Assembly: GCF_000224065.1 (NCBI RefSeq)
Contig: NZ_AFWT01000006.1
Location: 123,825 to 187,824, forward strand
Reading direction: 5' to 3'
Source: Thiorhodococcus drewsii AZ1
GTDB taxonomy: Bacteria; Pseudomonadota; Gammaproteobacteria; Chromatiales; Chromatiaceae
Length of the DNA: 64,000 nucleotides
The notes beneath the pieces were generated by a model. The model was not told the DNA's origin. It searched no databases and saw only the letters and a program-made list of their open reading frames with translations. Below, in pieces: positions 44,241-54,466 of this stretch (positions within the stretch are counted from its first letter, which is position 1; each line of letters starts with the position of its first letter). The position numbers and the translations under genes are program-made.

Positions 44241-44998
44241 ACTACAGTCCAGTCGCTGGGGGTTGCCGGGCGGGTGAAGACCGCCGCCTCGCCGAGCTCC
44301 TCGCGGAGGCTGGATGCATAGGCGTCCACGATCTCGAAGGCGCGGATTTGGTAACGGCCGTGCTTGGATCGACAAGTCTCCGGCTCACGCCCGACCCCGC
44401 AAGCGACAGACGCGCACGGAAGTCGCTTGGGCAGCCCATCTGTGAGCACCGTAGCACGGGTATCGAAGCTTGAAAGCGGGTCTCTCCGTTAGAGCCAGAT
44501 CTGCTCCATCAGGTGATGCGAACTTGGCCATGTAATCGTGCGCATGAGCACGTTTCGTATTCCCTAGGCTTATTGACGCCGAGACGACTATGCCCCTTCG
44601 CCCACGAAGATGCCCTCACCGCCGAAGATGCCCTCTTATGAGAGGTAGGCATCTTCGGCGCAAATTAGGAGGTCGAGGGCATCTTCGGCAGCTGCCCACA
44701 GGAATCATCACCGCCACGCACACGAATCGATAGATATTGGTAGCGCACAAATGGCTTGCTTGCTACTCACCTCACTGCAACGTGTGGTTTCGTTCACCTG
44801 CGGCTCGGATGCGCTCAATGCCAACATACGCCGAACAACGGATCTCGACGATCTGAGGAAAGCCTGCTCAGGTTCGCGGAGGGACTACTCAAGACCCTGA
44901 TCTGAGCTCAACGATGCCGGTAGAACAAGCACAGCAACGCCATCTTGATTGAACTGGTTTTCGCCCGCGGACTGGTTTGTGGTAACACAGCATAAAGA
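44241..44998. other. Non-coding or decayed stretch before the integrase
   Basis: A short minus frame (44228-44449) reads [20 protein letters not shown] and [16 protein letters not shown] then stop. It looks like an old gene tail, but I do not recognise it. The rest shows no open gene. It contains the four-copy motif cluster at 44605-44689 described separately. The integrase 3' end begins the next gene. Confidence 0.5.
44605..44689. repeat. Cluster of four copies of a 12-15 nt motif, two in each orientation
   Basis: CGAAGATGCCCTC is at 44605-44617 and GCCGAAGATGCCCTC at 44621-44635. The complements GGCATCTTCGGC (44648-44659) and GAGGGCATCTTCGGC (44675-44689) follow. Copies 2 and 3 can form a long hairpin with an inner CTCT/AGAG stem; copies 2 and 4 form a perfect 15-bp pair. 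The arrangement resembles protein-binding sites for a recombination directionality factor, integrase arm sites or a replication/regulatory locus. No gene overlaps it. Confidence 0.8.
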
Positions 44999-46102
44999 TT
45001 ACGACGCGCCGCCGAGGACTCTGTCTGCAGTACTTTGAACCAAGATGTCTGTCGCCTGTTCGGTGAGGTGGGCATATCGCTTCGTCGTATTCGAGGACTT
45101 GTGCCCTAAGACGGTGCCGATTTCGAGTAGGCTCGCACCGTTTGCAGCCATAAAGGAAGCAGCCGAATGCCTGAGATCATGCCATCTGAAATTCTCGATT
45201 CCGGCTCGCCTCAACGCTGTCCAAAACGGTGTCCGGAGGTCTACGGGCTGCTTGGTGCTTATCCGGCTCGGAAAAACCAGACCACGCTCAGGCATCTCCT
45301 TCTCGTCGCCATCTGCTCCCCTGCACTTCGCCTTCAAAGCTTCCAGCCGTTCCTCCAGTAGCGGCCTCACTTGCGAGGCGATCCCCACACGACGAACGCC
45401 CCCTTTGGTGCGGGTCTCACTATCGACGCGCAAGAACAACGCGCCGCTGACAAGGTCCACATCGCACCATCGAAGGCCGAACACCTCACCCTGACGCGCC
45501 CCCGTAGTGATCGAAATCAGGACAGCCAAATAGAGATCCGGACTCTCAGATGACCTGCATGCCTCCAAAAGCCTCTTCAACTCGTCCTGCGTCAGGAAAC
45601 GGGTTTTCCCATTACTAACAATGGGCTTCTCAACCGCATCCATCGGCGAGTCCTTCAGCCAATGCTTACTCTTCTTGGCAAACGTCAGAACACTAGCTAG
45701 GGTGGCCAGATAGCGTGACACCGTCGCCGGTGCCCTGCCCTCCTGAAGCTTGTCCCGATGATCGGCGATCTTAGCCGGAGTAATCTCGCTCAGGCGCAGA
45801 TGCCCAAGGCTGGATTCCCAATATTCGAGGTGGTCCTCATAAGCGCGGGCAGTCGACGGACGCAGCTTCGGCAGCTTGTCTGCTCGGTACTGGGCGATGG
45901 TCTCCCCCAGAGTGTGCTTCTGACCCTCGCTGGTCAAACCAGCATTGTCATCTACGATTGCGCCCTCGATCTTACGCGCCCAACGTTCAGCAGCTGTGCG
46001 AGTCGGAAAGGTCTTGGAGATCTGGCCGTTTTGGCCAGCGCGCCGGACCCGGGCCTTGTAGACGGTCCCGGAAGCACGCTGTAGTTTGGTGATCGTTGCC
46101 AT
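44999..46102 (-). CDS. int: Tyrosine-recombinase integrase of the ICE
   Basis: A 367-residue tyrosine integrase. An N-terminal arm-binding region (RASGTVYKARVRRAGQNGQI) precedes a core-binding SAM-like domain (IAQYRADKLPKLRPSTARAY) and the catalytic domain with R in TGARQGEVFGL, HDLRHSAASF, LGHKSSNTTKRYAHL (the Tyr nucleophile is in RYAHL). It lies 188 bp from the tRNA-Phe att fragment, which should be its target. Start at the ATG 46102. Confidence 0.95.
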   Translation of the reverse strand: MATITKLQRASGTVYKARVRRAGQNGQISKTFPTRTAAERWARKIEGAIVDDNAGLTSEGQKHTLGETIAQYRADKLPKLRPSTARAYEDHLEYWESSLGHLRLSEITPAKIADHRDKLQEGRAPATVSRYLATLASVLTFAKKSKHWLKDSPMDAVEKPIVSNGKTRFLTQDELKRLLEACRSSESPDLYLAVLISITTGARQGEVFGLRWCDVDLVSGALFLRVDSETRTKGGVRRVGIASQVRPLLEERLEALKAKCRGADGDEKEMPERGLVFPSRISTKQPVDLRTPFWTALRRAGIENFRWHDLRHSAASFMAANGASLLEIGTVLGHKSSNTTKRYAHLTEQATDILVQSTADRVLGGAS

Positions 46103-46223
46103 GCTGCTACCCCAATAGCAGTGGGTAACTGAAGCCCGTTGGGTGCCCGCCCTCCGGGGTTTCATTTATGCGTCAACTGACACTGTCGAGCATGGCTTAA
46201 TGTTATCGCGCCTGACAACGCAA

Positions 46224-46245
46224 TGGTACCCTAGCTGGTACCCTA
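46224..46245. repeat. Two direct 10-nt repeats near the att site
   Basis: TGGTACCCTA occurs at 46224-46233 and again at 46236-46245, a 12-nt period, between the integrase start and the att fragment. This could be an integrase arm-type site or a repressor site in the int promoter region. Confidence 0.5.
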
Positions 46246-46290
46246 AGCGTAAAAATGTCTTTCTAAGCTAGCTTTTATAAACGGGACCTT

Positions 46291-46339
46291 CGGATTGAAA
46301 ATCCGCGTGTCGGTGGTTCGATTCCGCCCCTGGGCACCA
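46291..46339 (+). other. attR: ICE attachment site: 3' fragment of tRNA-Phe (anticodon GAA)
   Basis: The sequence from CGGATTGAAAATCCG through the T-arm GGTTCGATTCC to the GGGCACCA end is the anticodon stem-loop, variable loop, T-arm and acceptor 3' strand of a tRNA-Phe. The 5' half (acceptor 5' strand and D-arm) is missing. It is therefore a duplicated att fragment left by integration, not a working tRNA. The name attR is by position only. Confidence 0.9.
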
Positions 46340-46349
46340 AATACCGAAC

Positions 46350-46379
46350 AAAAAGACGCGCCTCTGAGCGCGTCTTTTT
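46350..46379 (+). terminator. Rho-independent terminator after the tRNA-Phe fragment
   Basis: Arms AAAAAGACGCGC and GCGCGTCTTTTT enclose a CTCTGA loop and end in a T run, 11 nt after the CCA end. It is the original tRNA-Phe terminator, now on the chromosomal side of the junction. Confidence 0.93.
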
Positions 46380-46719
46380 GCGTCTGGACATCGCATTCGT
46401 ATTCCGCAGCAGCGCCTCGATCAGTCCCTGGCGCACCTCACTCAGCCCATACCATCGATCACCCCCGACCGATGCGATGATCATTGGGCCTCCTACTCGT
46501 CGATCCGACGGACCTCTGACTCGCGGTGGACCTCACGTCAAGCAGAGCGTGGCCGGGCTATTTTTCGAACAGATATATGCACGGATGGCGCATCGAGATC
46601 GGGATCGCCGACTCCATCTATACATCCAGACGAACTTACCTCACCCTCTTCGCATCCAAACCAACCATCTGCCGCAGATCGACCCCTTTCTTCCCGCCGA
46701 CATCCACGAGGAGATTTGA
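46380..46719. other. Intergenic region upstream of zwf
   Basis: No gene with a start signal is visible. A minus frame (IIASVGGDRWYGLSEVRQGL) near 46385-46484 may be a relic of a disrupted gene. The region should contain the zwf promoter; a GAGGAG sits just before the zwf start. No other structure was found. Confidence 0.5.
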
Positions 46720-48168
46720 ATGGACGAGATCAATGACCGCCCGGCGCACGCGGATGCGCTGGTTGTCTTCGGGGCGACCGGAGACCTGGCGCACAAGATG
46801 ATTTTCCCGGCACTTCACGCCATGGCCAGCCGGGGCACCCTCAATGTACCGGTCCTCGGCGTCGCCGCCTCTGGGTGGGGCCTCGACCAACTGCGCGAGC
46901 ATGCGAGGGATGGCATCGAGCAAGCCGGCAAGACCGATGATCGCGCCGCCCTCGACAAACTGCTGTCTCTGCTGTGCTATGTGGACGGTGATTACCACGA
47001 CCCAGAGACCTTCCTGAAACTCAAGCAGGCGCTCGGCGAGGCGCGGCATCCGGCCTATTACCTGGCCATTCCGCCCGCGCTCTTCAGCACGGTCATCAAG
47101 GGACTGGGCGAAACGGGCCTGGCCGATCAGGCGCGACTCATCGTCGAGAAGCCGTTCGGGCGCGACCTGGCGTCGGCGCGCGAACTCAACCGCATCGCCC
47201 TGTCAGCGTTCCCGGAAAATGCGATCTTTCGCATCGACCACTATCTCGGAAAAGAGGCGATCATGAACATCCTCTATTTCCGTTTTGCCAACGCCTTTCT
47301 CGAACCGATCTGGAATCGCAACAGCATTTCCAGCGTGCAGATCACGCTGTCGGAGGATTTCGGCGTGAAGGGTCGCGGCGCCTTTTACGAAAGCGCCGGC
47401 TGCCTGCGCGACGTCATCCAAAATCATCTGTTCCAGATCGTCGCGCTGCTGGCGATGGAGCCACCGGCCTATCAGGGATACGGCGCCGTCCACAACGAAA
47501 AGGCCAAGGTCTTTCAGGCCATGCGCCCGCTGCATCCAAACGACATGGTACGCGGCCAATATCGCGGCTATCTGGACGAACCCTGCGTGGCGAGCGACTC
47601 GGACGTCGAGACCTTCTGCGCCCTGCGGTTGTTCATCGACTCCTGGCGCTGGGCGGGCGTGCCCTGGTATCTGCGCGCCGGCAAGTGTCTGGCCACCACG
47701 GCAGCCGAGATCCTGGTGGAACTGAAGCCGCCACCGCAACGCCTCTTCGACGACTCGGCGCCGGAAGCTGGCCGGGCCAACTATCTGCGCTTCCGCCTCT
47801 CCCCCAACTCTGCTGTCGCGCTGGCGGCACGCGTCAAACGCGCGGGCAAGGAGTTTGTCGGCGACCAGCGCGAACTCTATCTGTCCGAGGAGCAGATCGG
47901 GGCGGAGATGCCCTACGAACGTCTGCTCAGCGACGCCATGGCCGGCAATGGCGCGCTCTTCACGCGCGAGGACGCGGTCGAGGCTGCTTGGCGTGTGGTC
48001 GATCCCGTTCTGGAGATGCACCCCAAGGCCCAGCCTTACGAACCCGGCACATGGGGACCGGCAGCGGCGGACGAGCTGATCCGAACACACGGGAGCTGGC
48101 ATAACCCCTCGCTCGAAGCGCCGAACAGTCCAGCGGATGCCAAAAGCGGGAACGCGCCTTCACCTTGA
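46720..48168 (+). CDS. zwf: Glucose-6-phosphate 1-dehydrogenase
   Basis: Converts glucose-6-phosphate to 6-phosphogluconolactone with NAD(P)+, the entry to the oxidative pentose phosphate and Entner-Doudoroff pathways. 482 residues, normal length. The dinucleotide-binding [12 protein letters not shown] is at residues 15-26, and the active-site box [12 protein letters not shown] is near 170. The substrate lid region [14 protein letters not shown] follows. The ATG at 46720 has GAGGAG upstream at good spacing. It is the first intact chromosomal gene after the ICE junction. Confidence 0.95.
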   Translation: MDEINDRPAHADALVVFGATGDLAHKMIFPALHAMASRGTLNVPVLGVAASGWGLDQLREHARDGIEQAGKTDDRAALDKLLSLLCYVDGDYHDPETFLKLKQALGEARHPAYYLAIPPALFSTVIKGLGETGLADQARLIVEKPFGRDLASARELNRIALSAFPENAIFRIDHYLGKEAIMNILYFRFANAFLEPIWNRNSISSVQITLSEDFGVKGRGAFYESAGCLRDVIQNHLFQIVALLAMEPPAYQGYGAVHNEKAKVFQAMRPLHPNDMVRGQYRGYLDEPCVASDSDVETFCALRLFIDSWRWAGVPWYLRAGKCLATTAAEILVELKPPPQRLFDDSAPEAGRANYLRFRLSPNSAVALAARVKRAGKEFVGDQRELYLSEEQIGAEMPYERLLSDAMAGNGALFTREDAVEAAWRVVDPVLEMHPKAQPYEPGTWGPAAADELIRTHGSWHNPSLEAPNSPADAKSGNAPSP

Positions 48169-48349
48169 AGCTGGACACCGTCCCCGGAGCGGACTCCCGG
48201 AACGGCTGGCGAATTCAGACTTGCCAGATGGGCAGGGATGCCACAAGCCCGGCTCCAGGGACGATTGACTGAACTCCGGTTGCCGGCCGAAGCAAAAACG
48301 CATTAGAGCGTGAGCCCCTACTCCGCCGACCACACGCCCCGTTCGCCTT

Positions 48350-49168
48350 TCAGCCGCGCGCGTACTCCGAAGCCCGACGGATCTGATCCTCGGTCGGCCG
48401 CACGCCGGTATAGAGCGCGAACTGCTCGGCGGCCTGCAGGGCGATCACCTCGGCACCCGTGATGACCGGCTTGGCCCGCTCCCTTGCGGAGCGGATCAGC
48501 GGGGTCTCGGGCGGCAGGGCAACCACATCGAAGACCGTCTGCGCGCCGTCGATGATCTCGGGATCGAAGGCAAGCGTCTCCGCATCCGGACCACCGACCA
48601 TACCGATGGGGGTGACATTGATCAGCAGGCCGGGCCGGATCTCGCCGAGCTGCGCCCGCCACTCGTATCCGTAGGTCTCCGCCAGTTGTCGGCCTGTGAC
48701 CTCGTTACGGGCGAGGATGATGCCCGAACGAAAGCCCCCGTCGTGCAAGGCGCCAGCCACGGCCTTGGCCATCCCGCCACTGCCGCGCAAGGCAAACGAG
48801 AGATCGCGAGACACCCCGTGCCGATCCAACAGCGTTGAGACGGCGATGTAATCGGTGTTGTAAGCACGCAGGCAACCATCGTCATTGACGATGGTATTGA
48901 CCGAACGCAGTGTCTCTGCCGATGCATCCAACACATCCAGATAGGGGATGCAGTCCTCCTTGTAAGGCATCGAGACCCCACAGCCCCGGATACCGAGCCC
49001 TCGGATACCGGCAATGGCCGCAGCCAGATCGCTGGTGGTAAAGGCCTTGTAGACAAAGTCGAGACCCAGTTCCTCGTAGAGGAAATTGTGGAAACGGGTT
49101 CCGATGTTACTCGGCCGCCCAGCCAGGGAGATACAGAGGCGGGTATCTTTGCTGATCTGTTGCGACAT
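48350..49168 (-). CDS. Shikimate 5-dehydrogenase-like protein
   Basis: A 272-residue NAD(P)-dependent shikimate/quinate dehydrogenase family member. Catalytic K70 lies in GCGVSMPYKEDC and D106 in LRAYNTDYIA; the nucleotide-binding GSGGMAKAV lies near residue 130. The opening LAGRPSNIGTRFHNFLYEEL differs from classical AroE (which starts with a substrate-binding VxGxPxxHSxSP) and matches the HI0607-type AroE-like subgroup. It may therefore not be the main shikimate pathway enzyme. Single gene, convergent with zwf, no operon. Confidence 0.85.
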   Translation of the reverse strand: MSQQISKDTRLCISLAGRPSNIGTRFHNFLYEELGLDFVYKAFTTSDLAAAIAGIRGLGIRGCGVSMPYKEDCIPYLDVLDASAETLRSVNTIVNDDGCLRAYNTDYIAVSTLLDRHGVSRDLSFALRGSGGMAKAVAGALHDGGFRSGIILARNEVTGRQLAETYGYEWRAQLGEIRPGLLINVTPIGMVGGPDAETLAFDPEIIDGAQTVFDVVALPPETPLIRSARERAKPVITGAEVIALQAAEQFALYTGVRPTEDQIRRASEYARG

Positions 49169-49248
49169 GGTCTTGGCAAGCCTCTCGGTCGGCGTAAATC
49201 AAGGACGAAATCGACTCGAAGCAGGAGCCTAATGAGCAAGCGCCTCTG

Positions 49249-51333
49249 TCAAACCTTGAAGCGCCCGACGCGGGCATTCTGATCGCTCGCGAGTTGCTTG
49301 AGCATCTCGGCCGCACCGCTGATCTCTGAGGTATCGGAGGAGACTTGGTCGACGAGCTGCGCGATGTTACTCAGGTTACGATCGATCTCTCCGGCAACGG
49401 CGGTCTGCTCCTCGGCGGCGCTGGCGATCTGGATGTTCATGTCCTTGATGGCGGCAACCGAACTGGCCATGGTTTCGATCGCGTCGGCAGCCTCGGCCAC
49501 GGCGTTCAGGCCACCTTGCGCCTTGTCCCGTCCGGCGTCCATCACCTCGACCGCGCCCCGGGTTCCGACCTGAAGCCGATCGATCATCTCCTGGATCTCG
49601 CGCGTCGAGTTCTGCGTGCGCTGCGCCAATGTGCGAACCTCGTCGGCGACGACGGCAAACCCCCGTCCCTGCTCGCCGGCGCGCGCGGCCTCGATCGCCG
49701 CATTGAGGGCCAGAAGGTTGGTCTGATCGGCGATGCCACCGATCACGTCGAGAATGGATGTGATCTGACCCGCATCAGCGGACACCCGAGCAATGGCGTC
49801 GGTCGCGGACTGCACTTGCTGAGAGAGCATCTGCATCGTCTCCACCGCGCGACTGACAGCGCCACGTCCCGAGTCGGCCTGCTGATCGGCCTGACGGGTG
49901 GCCTCGGCCGCCTGGGCGGCATGACGCGCGACCTCCGCGACGGTCGCGGTCATCTCGTTCATGGCCGTCGCCACCTGATCCGTCTCCAACTGCTGTCGGC
50001 TGACGATCCCCGCGCCACGGTTGCTCGCCGCAGAGAGCTGGTCGGCCGACGCGGCAACCTGCCCGCCACCATCGCTGAGTTGACGAATCAGTACCCTCAA
50101 CTTGGCTTGGAAGCTGTTGAAGGCACGCGCCAGATCGGCAATCTCGTCCCGACCCGAATCATCGAGATCATGCGTGAGATCGCCTTCTCCCTCGGAGATA
50201 TCGTGCAATGCCTGGCTGAGACGGCGAATTGGGCGTACGACGAAGCTTGCGACAACCAGCATGAGCCCCATGCCCAGGACGAGAACGAGGATAGCCACAC
50301 CGACCATCAACGCAATGGTCTGCCGCCCCTGAGCGGCCACCTCGTCCACCTGAGCCTCAACCCAACTCAGCGGCAGCGTGAGCTGGACACCCCAAACCTG
50401 GGCGGAATCGCTGAAGTGGACCGGCACCACCGCCATGAGATTGCCCTCATCCTCCTCGACGACCGGCTTCGCATCCCGAATGGCCTTCAGGTCCTCTTCC
50501 CAATCCTCATGCATCGCGGAGATCGGCTTGCCGATGAGCTGCGGTCGACCACTGGCGGCAACGATGGTGCCGTCGTTCGCGATGATGGCAAGCCCGCCAA
50601 CGCCATCGCGAAAATTGCTGATGGCCTCGTCGATCATCTGCTGCAAATGGCCAAGGGCCAGATCGACGCCGGCGATACCCTGAAACCGCCCGTCGATCAG
50701 GATCGGTTCAACCAGAGAGGTAATCAGCATATCCTTCCCCTGAACCGGATAGGTGTAGGGATTGATCAACTGCTCCGCCCCGGTCTTTTTAGGAAGCAGG
50801 TAGTAGTCGCCAGCGCCCGGAGTTTCATAGTCCACCAGCGGCTCAAGAACGGGCGCCCCATCTGCGGCAAGACTCCAATAAGGGATGAACCGACCACTGG
50901 CATCGGTGCCAGTCTGGCCGACGAACTCTGCGTCGCGTCCGTCGAAGGCGTTGGGCTCCCAGGCAGTGTAGAGCGCGAGGAAACCGGGATGCTCGCGCAG
51001 AATGGATTGGAGGATGCGGTTAACGGACTCGCGATCGATCGCCGCCGCCGTGGAGTCGAGCGCACCGCCTTGCTGGCCCACCAGGGTCGCCAGGGTTTGA
51101 GCAAGGACCCGCGCGGTCTGAAACGCCGGGCGAATCCCCTCCTCGACCTCCTTCGCCTTCTCCTGAGCGCTAATCAACAACAGTTCCTTGGCATTGGAGA
51201 AGGCGATTAGGCGTTCTTGCTCGACCTGCTGATTCAGGGACCAGGCCGAACTGAGCGTCAGTACCGCGCTCAACACGGCCAACGAAAGCCCAGACCAGAG
51301 CGCGATTTTGAAACGGATCGACCTGAAATTCAT
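49249..51333 (-). CDS. Methyl-accepting chemotaxis protein with dCache sensor
   Basis: A 694-residue chemoreceptor. A TM helix near the N-terminus is followed by a periplasmic dCache-type sensor (about 40-310; [35 protein letters not shown]), a second TM ([20 protein letters not shown]), a HAMP domain ([20 protein letters not shown]) and the signalling hairpin with the conserved tip [20 protein letters not shown]. No CheR-binding pentapeptide is evident at the C-terminus (ARVGRFKV). Ligand unknown. Confidence 0.94.
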   Translation of the reverse strand: MNFRSIRFKIALWSGLSLAVLSAVLTLSSAWSLNQQVEQERLIAFSNAKELLLISAQEKAKEVEEGIRPAFQTARVLAQTLATLVGQQGGALDSTAAAIDRESVNRILQSILREHPGFLALYTAWEPNAFDGRDAEFVGQTGTDASGRFIPYWSLAADGAPVLEPLVDYETPGAGDYYLLPKKTGAEQLINPYTYPVQGKDMLITSLVEPILIDGRFQGIAGVDLALGHLQQMIDEAISNFRDGVGGLAIIANDGTIVAASGRPQLIGKPISAMHEDWEEDLKAIRDAKPVVEEDEGNLMAVVPVHFSDSAQVWGVQLTLPLSWVEAQVDEVAAQGRQTIALMVGVAILVLVLGMGLMLVVASFVVRPIRRLSQALHDISEGEGDLTHDLDDSGRDEIADLARAFNSFQAKLRVLIRQLSDGGGQVAASADQLSAASNRGAGIVSRQQLETDQVATAMNEMTATVAEVARHAAQAAEATRQADQQADSGRGAVSRAVETMQMLSQQVQSATDAIARVSADAGQITSILDVIGGIADQTNLLALNAAIEAARAGEQGRGFAVVADEVRTLAQRTQNSTREIQEMIDRLQVGTRGAVEVMDAGRDKAQGGLNAVAEAADAIETMASSVAAIKDMNIQIASAAEEQTAVAGEIDRNLSNIAQLVDQVSSDTSEISGAAEMLKQLASDQNARVGRFKV

Positions 51334-51542
51334 ACGGCTGGACTCCTGAGGTATCGACGCGGACAGAGGGATCTGGATGATTTCAACCAGCTCTGATGTG
51401 GATGGTTTTTAACCTGCAATCAAGCCCTGCCTCTAAACACATCAGGGTTCATACGAGGAACCGCTTGACGACATCCGGCCTCAACCGGGCAAAGTGCGGC
51501 GCATAAGAGGGTGACGCCGACAGCGAAGAGGGTCTATAAACA

Positions 51543-53654
51543 GTGCGCCCCGTCCGACTCGGATTTCACCCGATCGCGATCGGACCCAGATTAGAGGTCG
51601 ACGCAGCTTCAATGTCGCTCGACGATTCACACAGAGACGCTCCACTGAAATTCGTCATACCAGATCACTCGGCACCGAACAGCCGAAACCGGTCCCCTGC
51701 TCTACCTCGCGCACGCATCGACTGGACTCTCCCAACACTCCTGCTCCTCTGGCTCTTGACGAGCCTGACGTGCGCGCGCGCCTGGCCATCCGAATCCACG
51801 CTGCTGCTCGACCCACACCAGGAGCGCTACGATCTGGCGACCCACGTCGAGTATCTGGAGGATCCGAGCGGACGCCTGACCTTCGAAGAGGTCCAAGACG
51901 CCACCCATGCGGCGGCTTTCCGCCCAGTCCCCGGTGGTAGCGAAATCAACTTCGGCTATTCGCATTCGACCTACTGGCTGCGCTTCAGACTGGCGTCCCC
52001 CTCCAGCACGCCAGCGCAATGGTGGCTCGAAATCGCCTATTTCTCGCTCAACCACATCCGACTCTACGGTCCCGAAGGTCCGCCAACGATCACGGGATAC
52101 GCCTATCCCTTCGAGCAACGCCCAATCGCTCACCGCTTCTTCGTCCTGCCGATCGAGGTCGGCGCGGAGCCCATCGACTTCTATCTCCAAGTCCGCTCCT
52201 CGGGCAGCCTCACGATCCCGCTTCATCTCTGGCAGCCCAGGGCCTTCACCGCTGAGACGGCCTCCAGCTACGGGGCCATATCGCTCTATTTCGGCGCGCT
52301 CGCCGCGCTGCTGCTCTACAACCTGCTGCTCTATCTCTCGCTGCACGAGGCCAGCTATCTTCTCTATGTGTGCTTCGTCGCCAGCATGGCCTGCGGCCAG
52401 CTCGCTCTCACCGGTATCGGCAGCCAGTACCTGTGGAGCGGTTGGGCACACTGGAACATCGCCGCATCCGATTTCGGCTTCTCGGCCGCCGGACTCTTCG
52501 GACTCTGGTTCGTGCGCCGCTTTCTCGACACCAGACGCATCATGCCGCGCCTGGATCGGCTACTGCTTATCGTCCTGTCCCTATTCGCCTTCAATCTGCT
52601 CTACATCGTCTTCCACGACCTATTCACCAACGAAGCGCCAACCGCCTTGGCCGCGAAGGTCCTGTCCATCAACAGCCTGCCGGCCTGTCTAATCGGCATC
52701 GCGGCCGGAGTCATCGGACTACGTCGGGGACGCGGCGGCGCACGTTTTTTCCTCATGGCCTGGGCAGCCCTTTTGCTCGGGGCCGCGCTTGCCGCCATGC
52801 GCAATTTCGGCTGGGTTCCGACCAACGCCTTCACTGCCCACATGCTACAGATCGGGTCGGCGCTGGAGATGCTGCTGCTGTCCTTCGCCCTCGCCGACCG
52901 CATCCATAGCGAACGACGTGCGCGCGAGGAGGCGCAGATGGAGGCTCTGATCGCGCGCCAGGCGATGGTCGACACCCTGGATCAGGCCGCGAGCACACTG
53001 GAGGAGCGCATTGCCGAACGCACCCAAGAACTGGCCCAGGCCAACCGGCGACTGAGTGACAGCGAATGCCAGCTGCGCCAGGCGGCACATTCGGATCCCC
53101 TGACCGGGCTCGCCAACCGACTGCTCCTCGACGACCGAACCGAGCATGCACTGGCTGCCGCACAGCGCGACAGCCAGAGCGTGGGCCTGCTGCTGATCGA
53201 CCTGGACCGCTTCAAGCCGGTCAACGATCTGCACGGCCATGCCGCCGGAGACGCCGTGTTGCGGGAGGTCGCGCGACGCATCCAAGGCGCGATCAGGGCC
53301 TGCGACACGGTCGCCCGCATCGGCGGGGACGAGTTCGTGGTGCTGTTGGAACGGCTGTATGACACGGCGGGTGCGATCCAGGTCGCCGAAAAGCTGGTAA
53401 CGGCCCTATCGGCCCCCTTCCAGATCGGAGAACAGGAACTTACCGTCGGGGCCAGCATCGGGATTGCGCTCTACCCGGAGGACGCACAGAGCGCAAAGAT
53501 GCTGCGTCAACACGCGGACTGGTCGATGTATTCCGCCAAGCGGGCCGGAGGCGGCGGTTACCAACTCTACTCGAAGGCGACAGAGCGCCACCCATCCTCA
53601 CCGAATGACAATCGCCCGCGTCATGAGGCCCAGCGGTCGAAGAAGCCGGCCTGA
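51543..53654 (+). CDS. 7TM-DISM diguanylate cyclase
   Basis: A 703-residue membrane diguanylate cyclase. A signal/anchor segment (LPTLLLLWLLTSLTCARAW) precedes a 7TMR-DISMED2-type extracellular beta domain (about 85-235), seven TM helices (about 245-445), a short coiled coil (AQMEALIARQAMVDTLDQAA) and a GGDEF domain. The active site is RIGGDEFV, with the inhibitory I-site RACD just before it; DPLTGLANR opens the domain. Start at GTG 51543 with GAGGG upstream; an ATG at 51612 is possible. The divergent 209-bp gap to the chemoreceptor suggests shared regulation. Confidence 0.9.
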   Translation: MRPVRLGFHPIAIGPRLEVDAASMSLDDSHRDAPLKFVIPDHSAPNSRNRSPALPRARIDWTLPTLLLLWLLTSLTCARAWPSESTLLLDPHQERYDLATHVEYLEDPSGRLTFEEVQDATHAAAFRPVPGGSEINFGYSHSTYWLRFRLASPSSTPAQWWLEIAYFSLNHIRLYGPEGPPTITGYAYPFEQRPIAHRFFVLPIEVGAEPIDFYLQVRSSGSLTIPLHLWQPRAFTAETASSYGAISLYFGALAALLLYNLLLYLSLHEASYLLYVCFVASMACGQLALTGIGSQYLWSGWAHWNIAASDFGFSAAGLFGLWFVRRFLDTRRIMPRLDRLLLIVLSLFAFNLLYIVFHDLFTNEAPTALAAKVLSINSLPACLIGIAAGVIGLRRGRGGARFFLMAWAALLLGAALAAMRNFGWVPTNAFTAHMLQIGSALEMLLLSFALADRIHSERRAREEAQMEALIARQAMVDTLDQAASTLEERIAERTQELAQANRRLSDSECQLRQAAHSDPLTGLANRLLLDDRTEHALAAAQRDSQSVGLLLIDLDRFKPVNDLHGHAAGDAVLREVARRIQGAIRACDTVARIGGDEFVVLLERLYDTAGAIQVAEKLVTALSAPFQIGEQELTVGASIGIALYPEDAQSAKMLRQHADWSMYSAKRAGGGGYQLYSKATERHPSSPNDNRPRHEAQRSKKPA

Positions 53655-53739
53655 TCTGCGCCGAGCCGCCGGCGTTCGAGCACCCGCTCCCGGAGCATGG
53701 CATCATGTCTGTCCAGCCGAACCACGAAAGGGATCGACA

Positions 53740-54411
53740 ATGGATGCACTCTCGCCACACCTCACCGAGCTGCGCCACATGCTGGGGCATCTGGCCTCGG
53801 TGTTCATGGCCTTCTTCGCCATCATGAACCCCATCGCCAACACGGCGGTCTTCCTCGGGCTCACCGCCGACGACTCGAAGCAGGTACGCCGACGCGTCGC
53901 CATCAAATCCGTCTTCGCCGCCTTCCTATTGATTTTGATCTTCGTGCTGCTCGGCAAGCTCATCTTCGGGCTCTTCGGCATCACATTGCCGGCCTTTCGC
54001 ATCACCGGCGGGGTGCTGGTCGCACTCATCGGCTACCAGATGCTGCACGGCTCCCCCTCGAGCGTGCATCAACCGACCGAGACCGACCAAGCCGACAGCC
54101 TGGAGACCGCGCTCAGCGTCGCCATCTCACCGCTCGCCATCCCCATCCTCGCCGGCCCCGGCACCATCGCCACCGCGATGAACTTCGCCTCCACCGGCAA
54201 CCTCGGCGAGATGATCGTTACCATCCTCGCCTTCGCCCTGCTCTGCTTCATCACACTGCTCTTCTTCCTCTTCGGCGAACGCATCGTCAGCTTCCTCGGC
54301 CAGGCCGGACTCAACGTCGTCACCCGCATCATGGGGCTGATCCTCGCCGTCATCGGCGTCCAGATGTTGCTCGACGGACTCGGCGGAGCGGCCAAAACGC
54401 TGATGCCTTGA
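53740..54411 (+). CDS. MarC-family membrane protein
   Basis: A 223-residue protein with six predicted TM helices. The MarC features are ASVFMAFFAIMNPIANTAVF at the N-terminus and SPLAIPILAGPGTIATAMNF in the middle, the duplicated NP/GP motifs of the family. I chose the ATG at 53740 with AAGGGA upstream. The family has no firmly known transport substrate; the old link to multiple antibiotic resistance was withdrawn. Confidence 0.9.
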   Translation: MDALSPHLTELRHMLGHLASVFMAFFAIMNPIANTAVFLGLTADDSKQVRRRVAIKSVFAAFLLILIFVLLGKLIFGLFGITLPAFRITGGVLVALIGYQMLHGSPSSVHQPTETDQADSLETALSVAISPLAIPILAGPGTIATAMNFASTGNLGEMIVTILAFALLCFITLLFFLFGERIVSFLGQAGLNVVTRIMGLILAVIGVQMLLDGLGGAAKTLMP

Positions 54412-54466
54412 GGCGCATCCCGTCGCCCGGACGGAGCGAGGGCGCAATCCGGAGACGAACGCGCGG

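Larger units (their letters stand above)
1..46339. mobile_element. Right-hand portion of an integrative conjugative element inserted at tRNA-Phe
   Basis: The element is inferred from an F-type transfer gene set (traI to traN), a tyrosine integrase at the right end, and a 3' tRNA-Phe fragment at 46291-46339 lying just beyond the integrase. When an element inserts into the 3' part of a tRNA gene, the intact tRNA stays at one junction and a 3' fragment duplicates at the other. The fragment reads on the + strand, so the element lies to its left and the intact tRNA-Phe should be outside the window. Everything left of 46291, including both CRISPR modules and the AAA+ operon, is therefore likely cargo. 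The left boundary is not seen. Nested later insertions, such as the transposase remnants around the WD40 gene, are present. Confidence 0.75.

Noticed and set aside
44605..44689. A second CRISPR array
   Set aside because: The motif copies are inverted relative to each other and irregularly spaced, with no uniform spacers.
46224..46245. Integrase arm-type sites as a separate finding
   Set aside because: Two short 10-nt repeats could arise by chance, and no matching copies were seen elsewhere, so they are listed only as a low-confidence repeat.
46291..46339. A functional tRNA-Phe gene
   Set aside because: Only the anticodon arm, T-arm and 3' acceptor strand are present; the upstream sequence does not provide a D-arm or matching 5' acceptor strand.
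46275..46484. 69-residue minus-strand ORF over the att fragment
   Set aside because: It reads through the tRNA fragment and the terminator, so it cannot be a normal gene.
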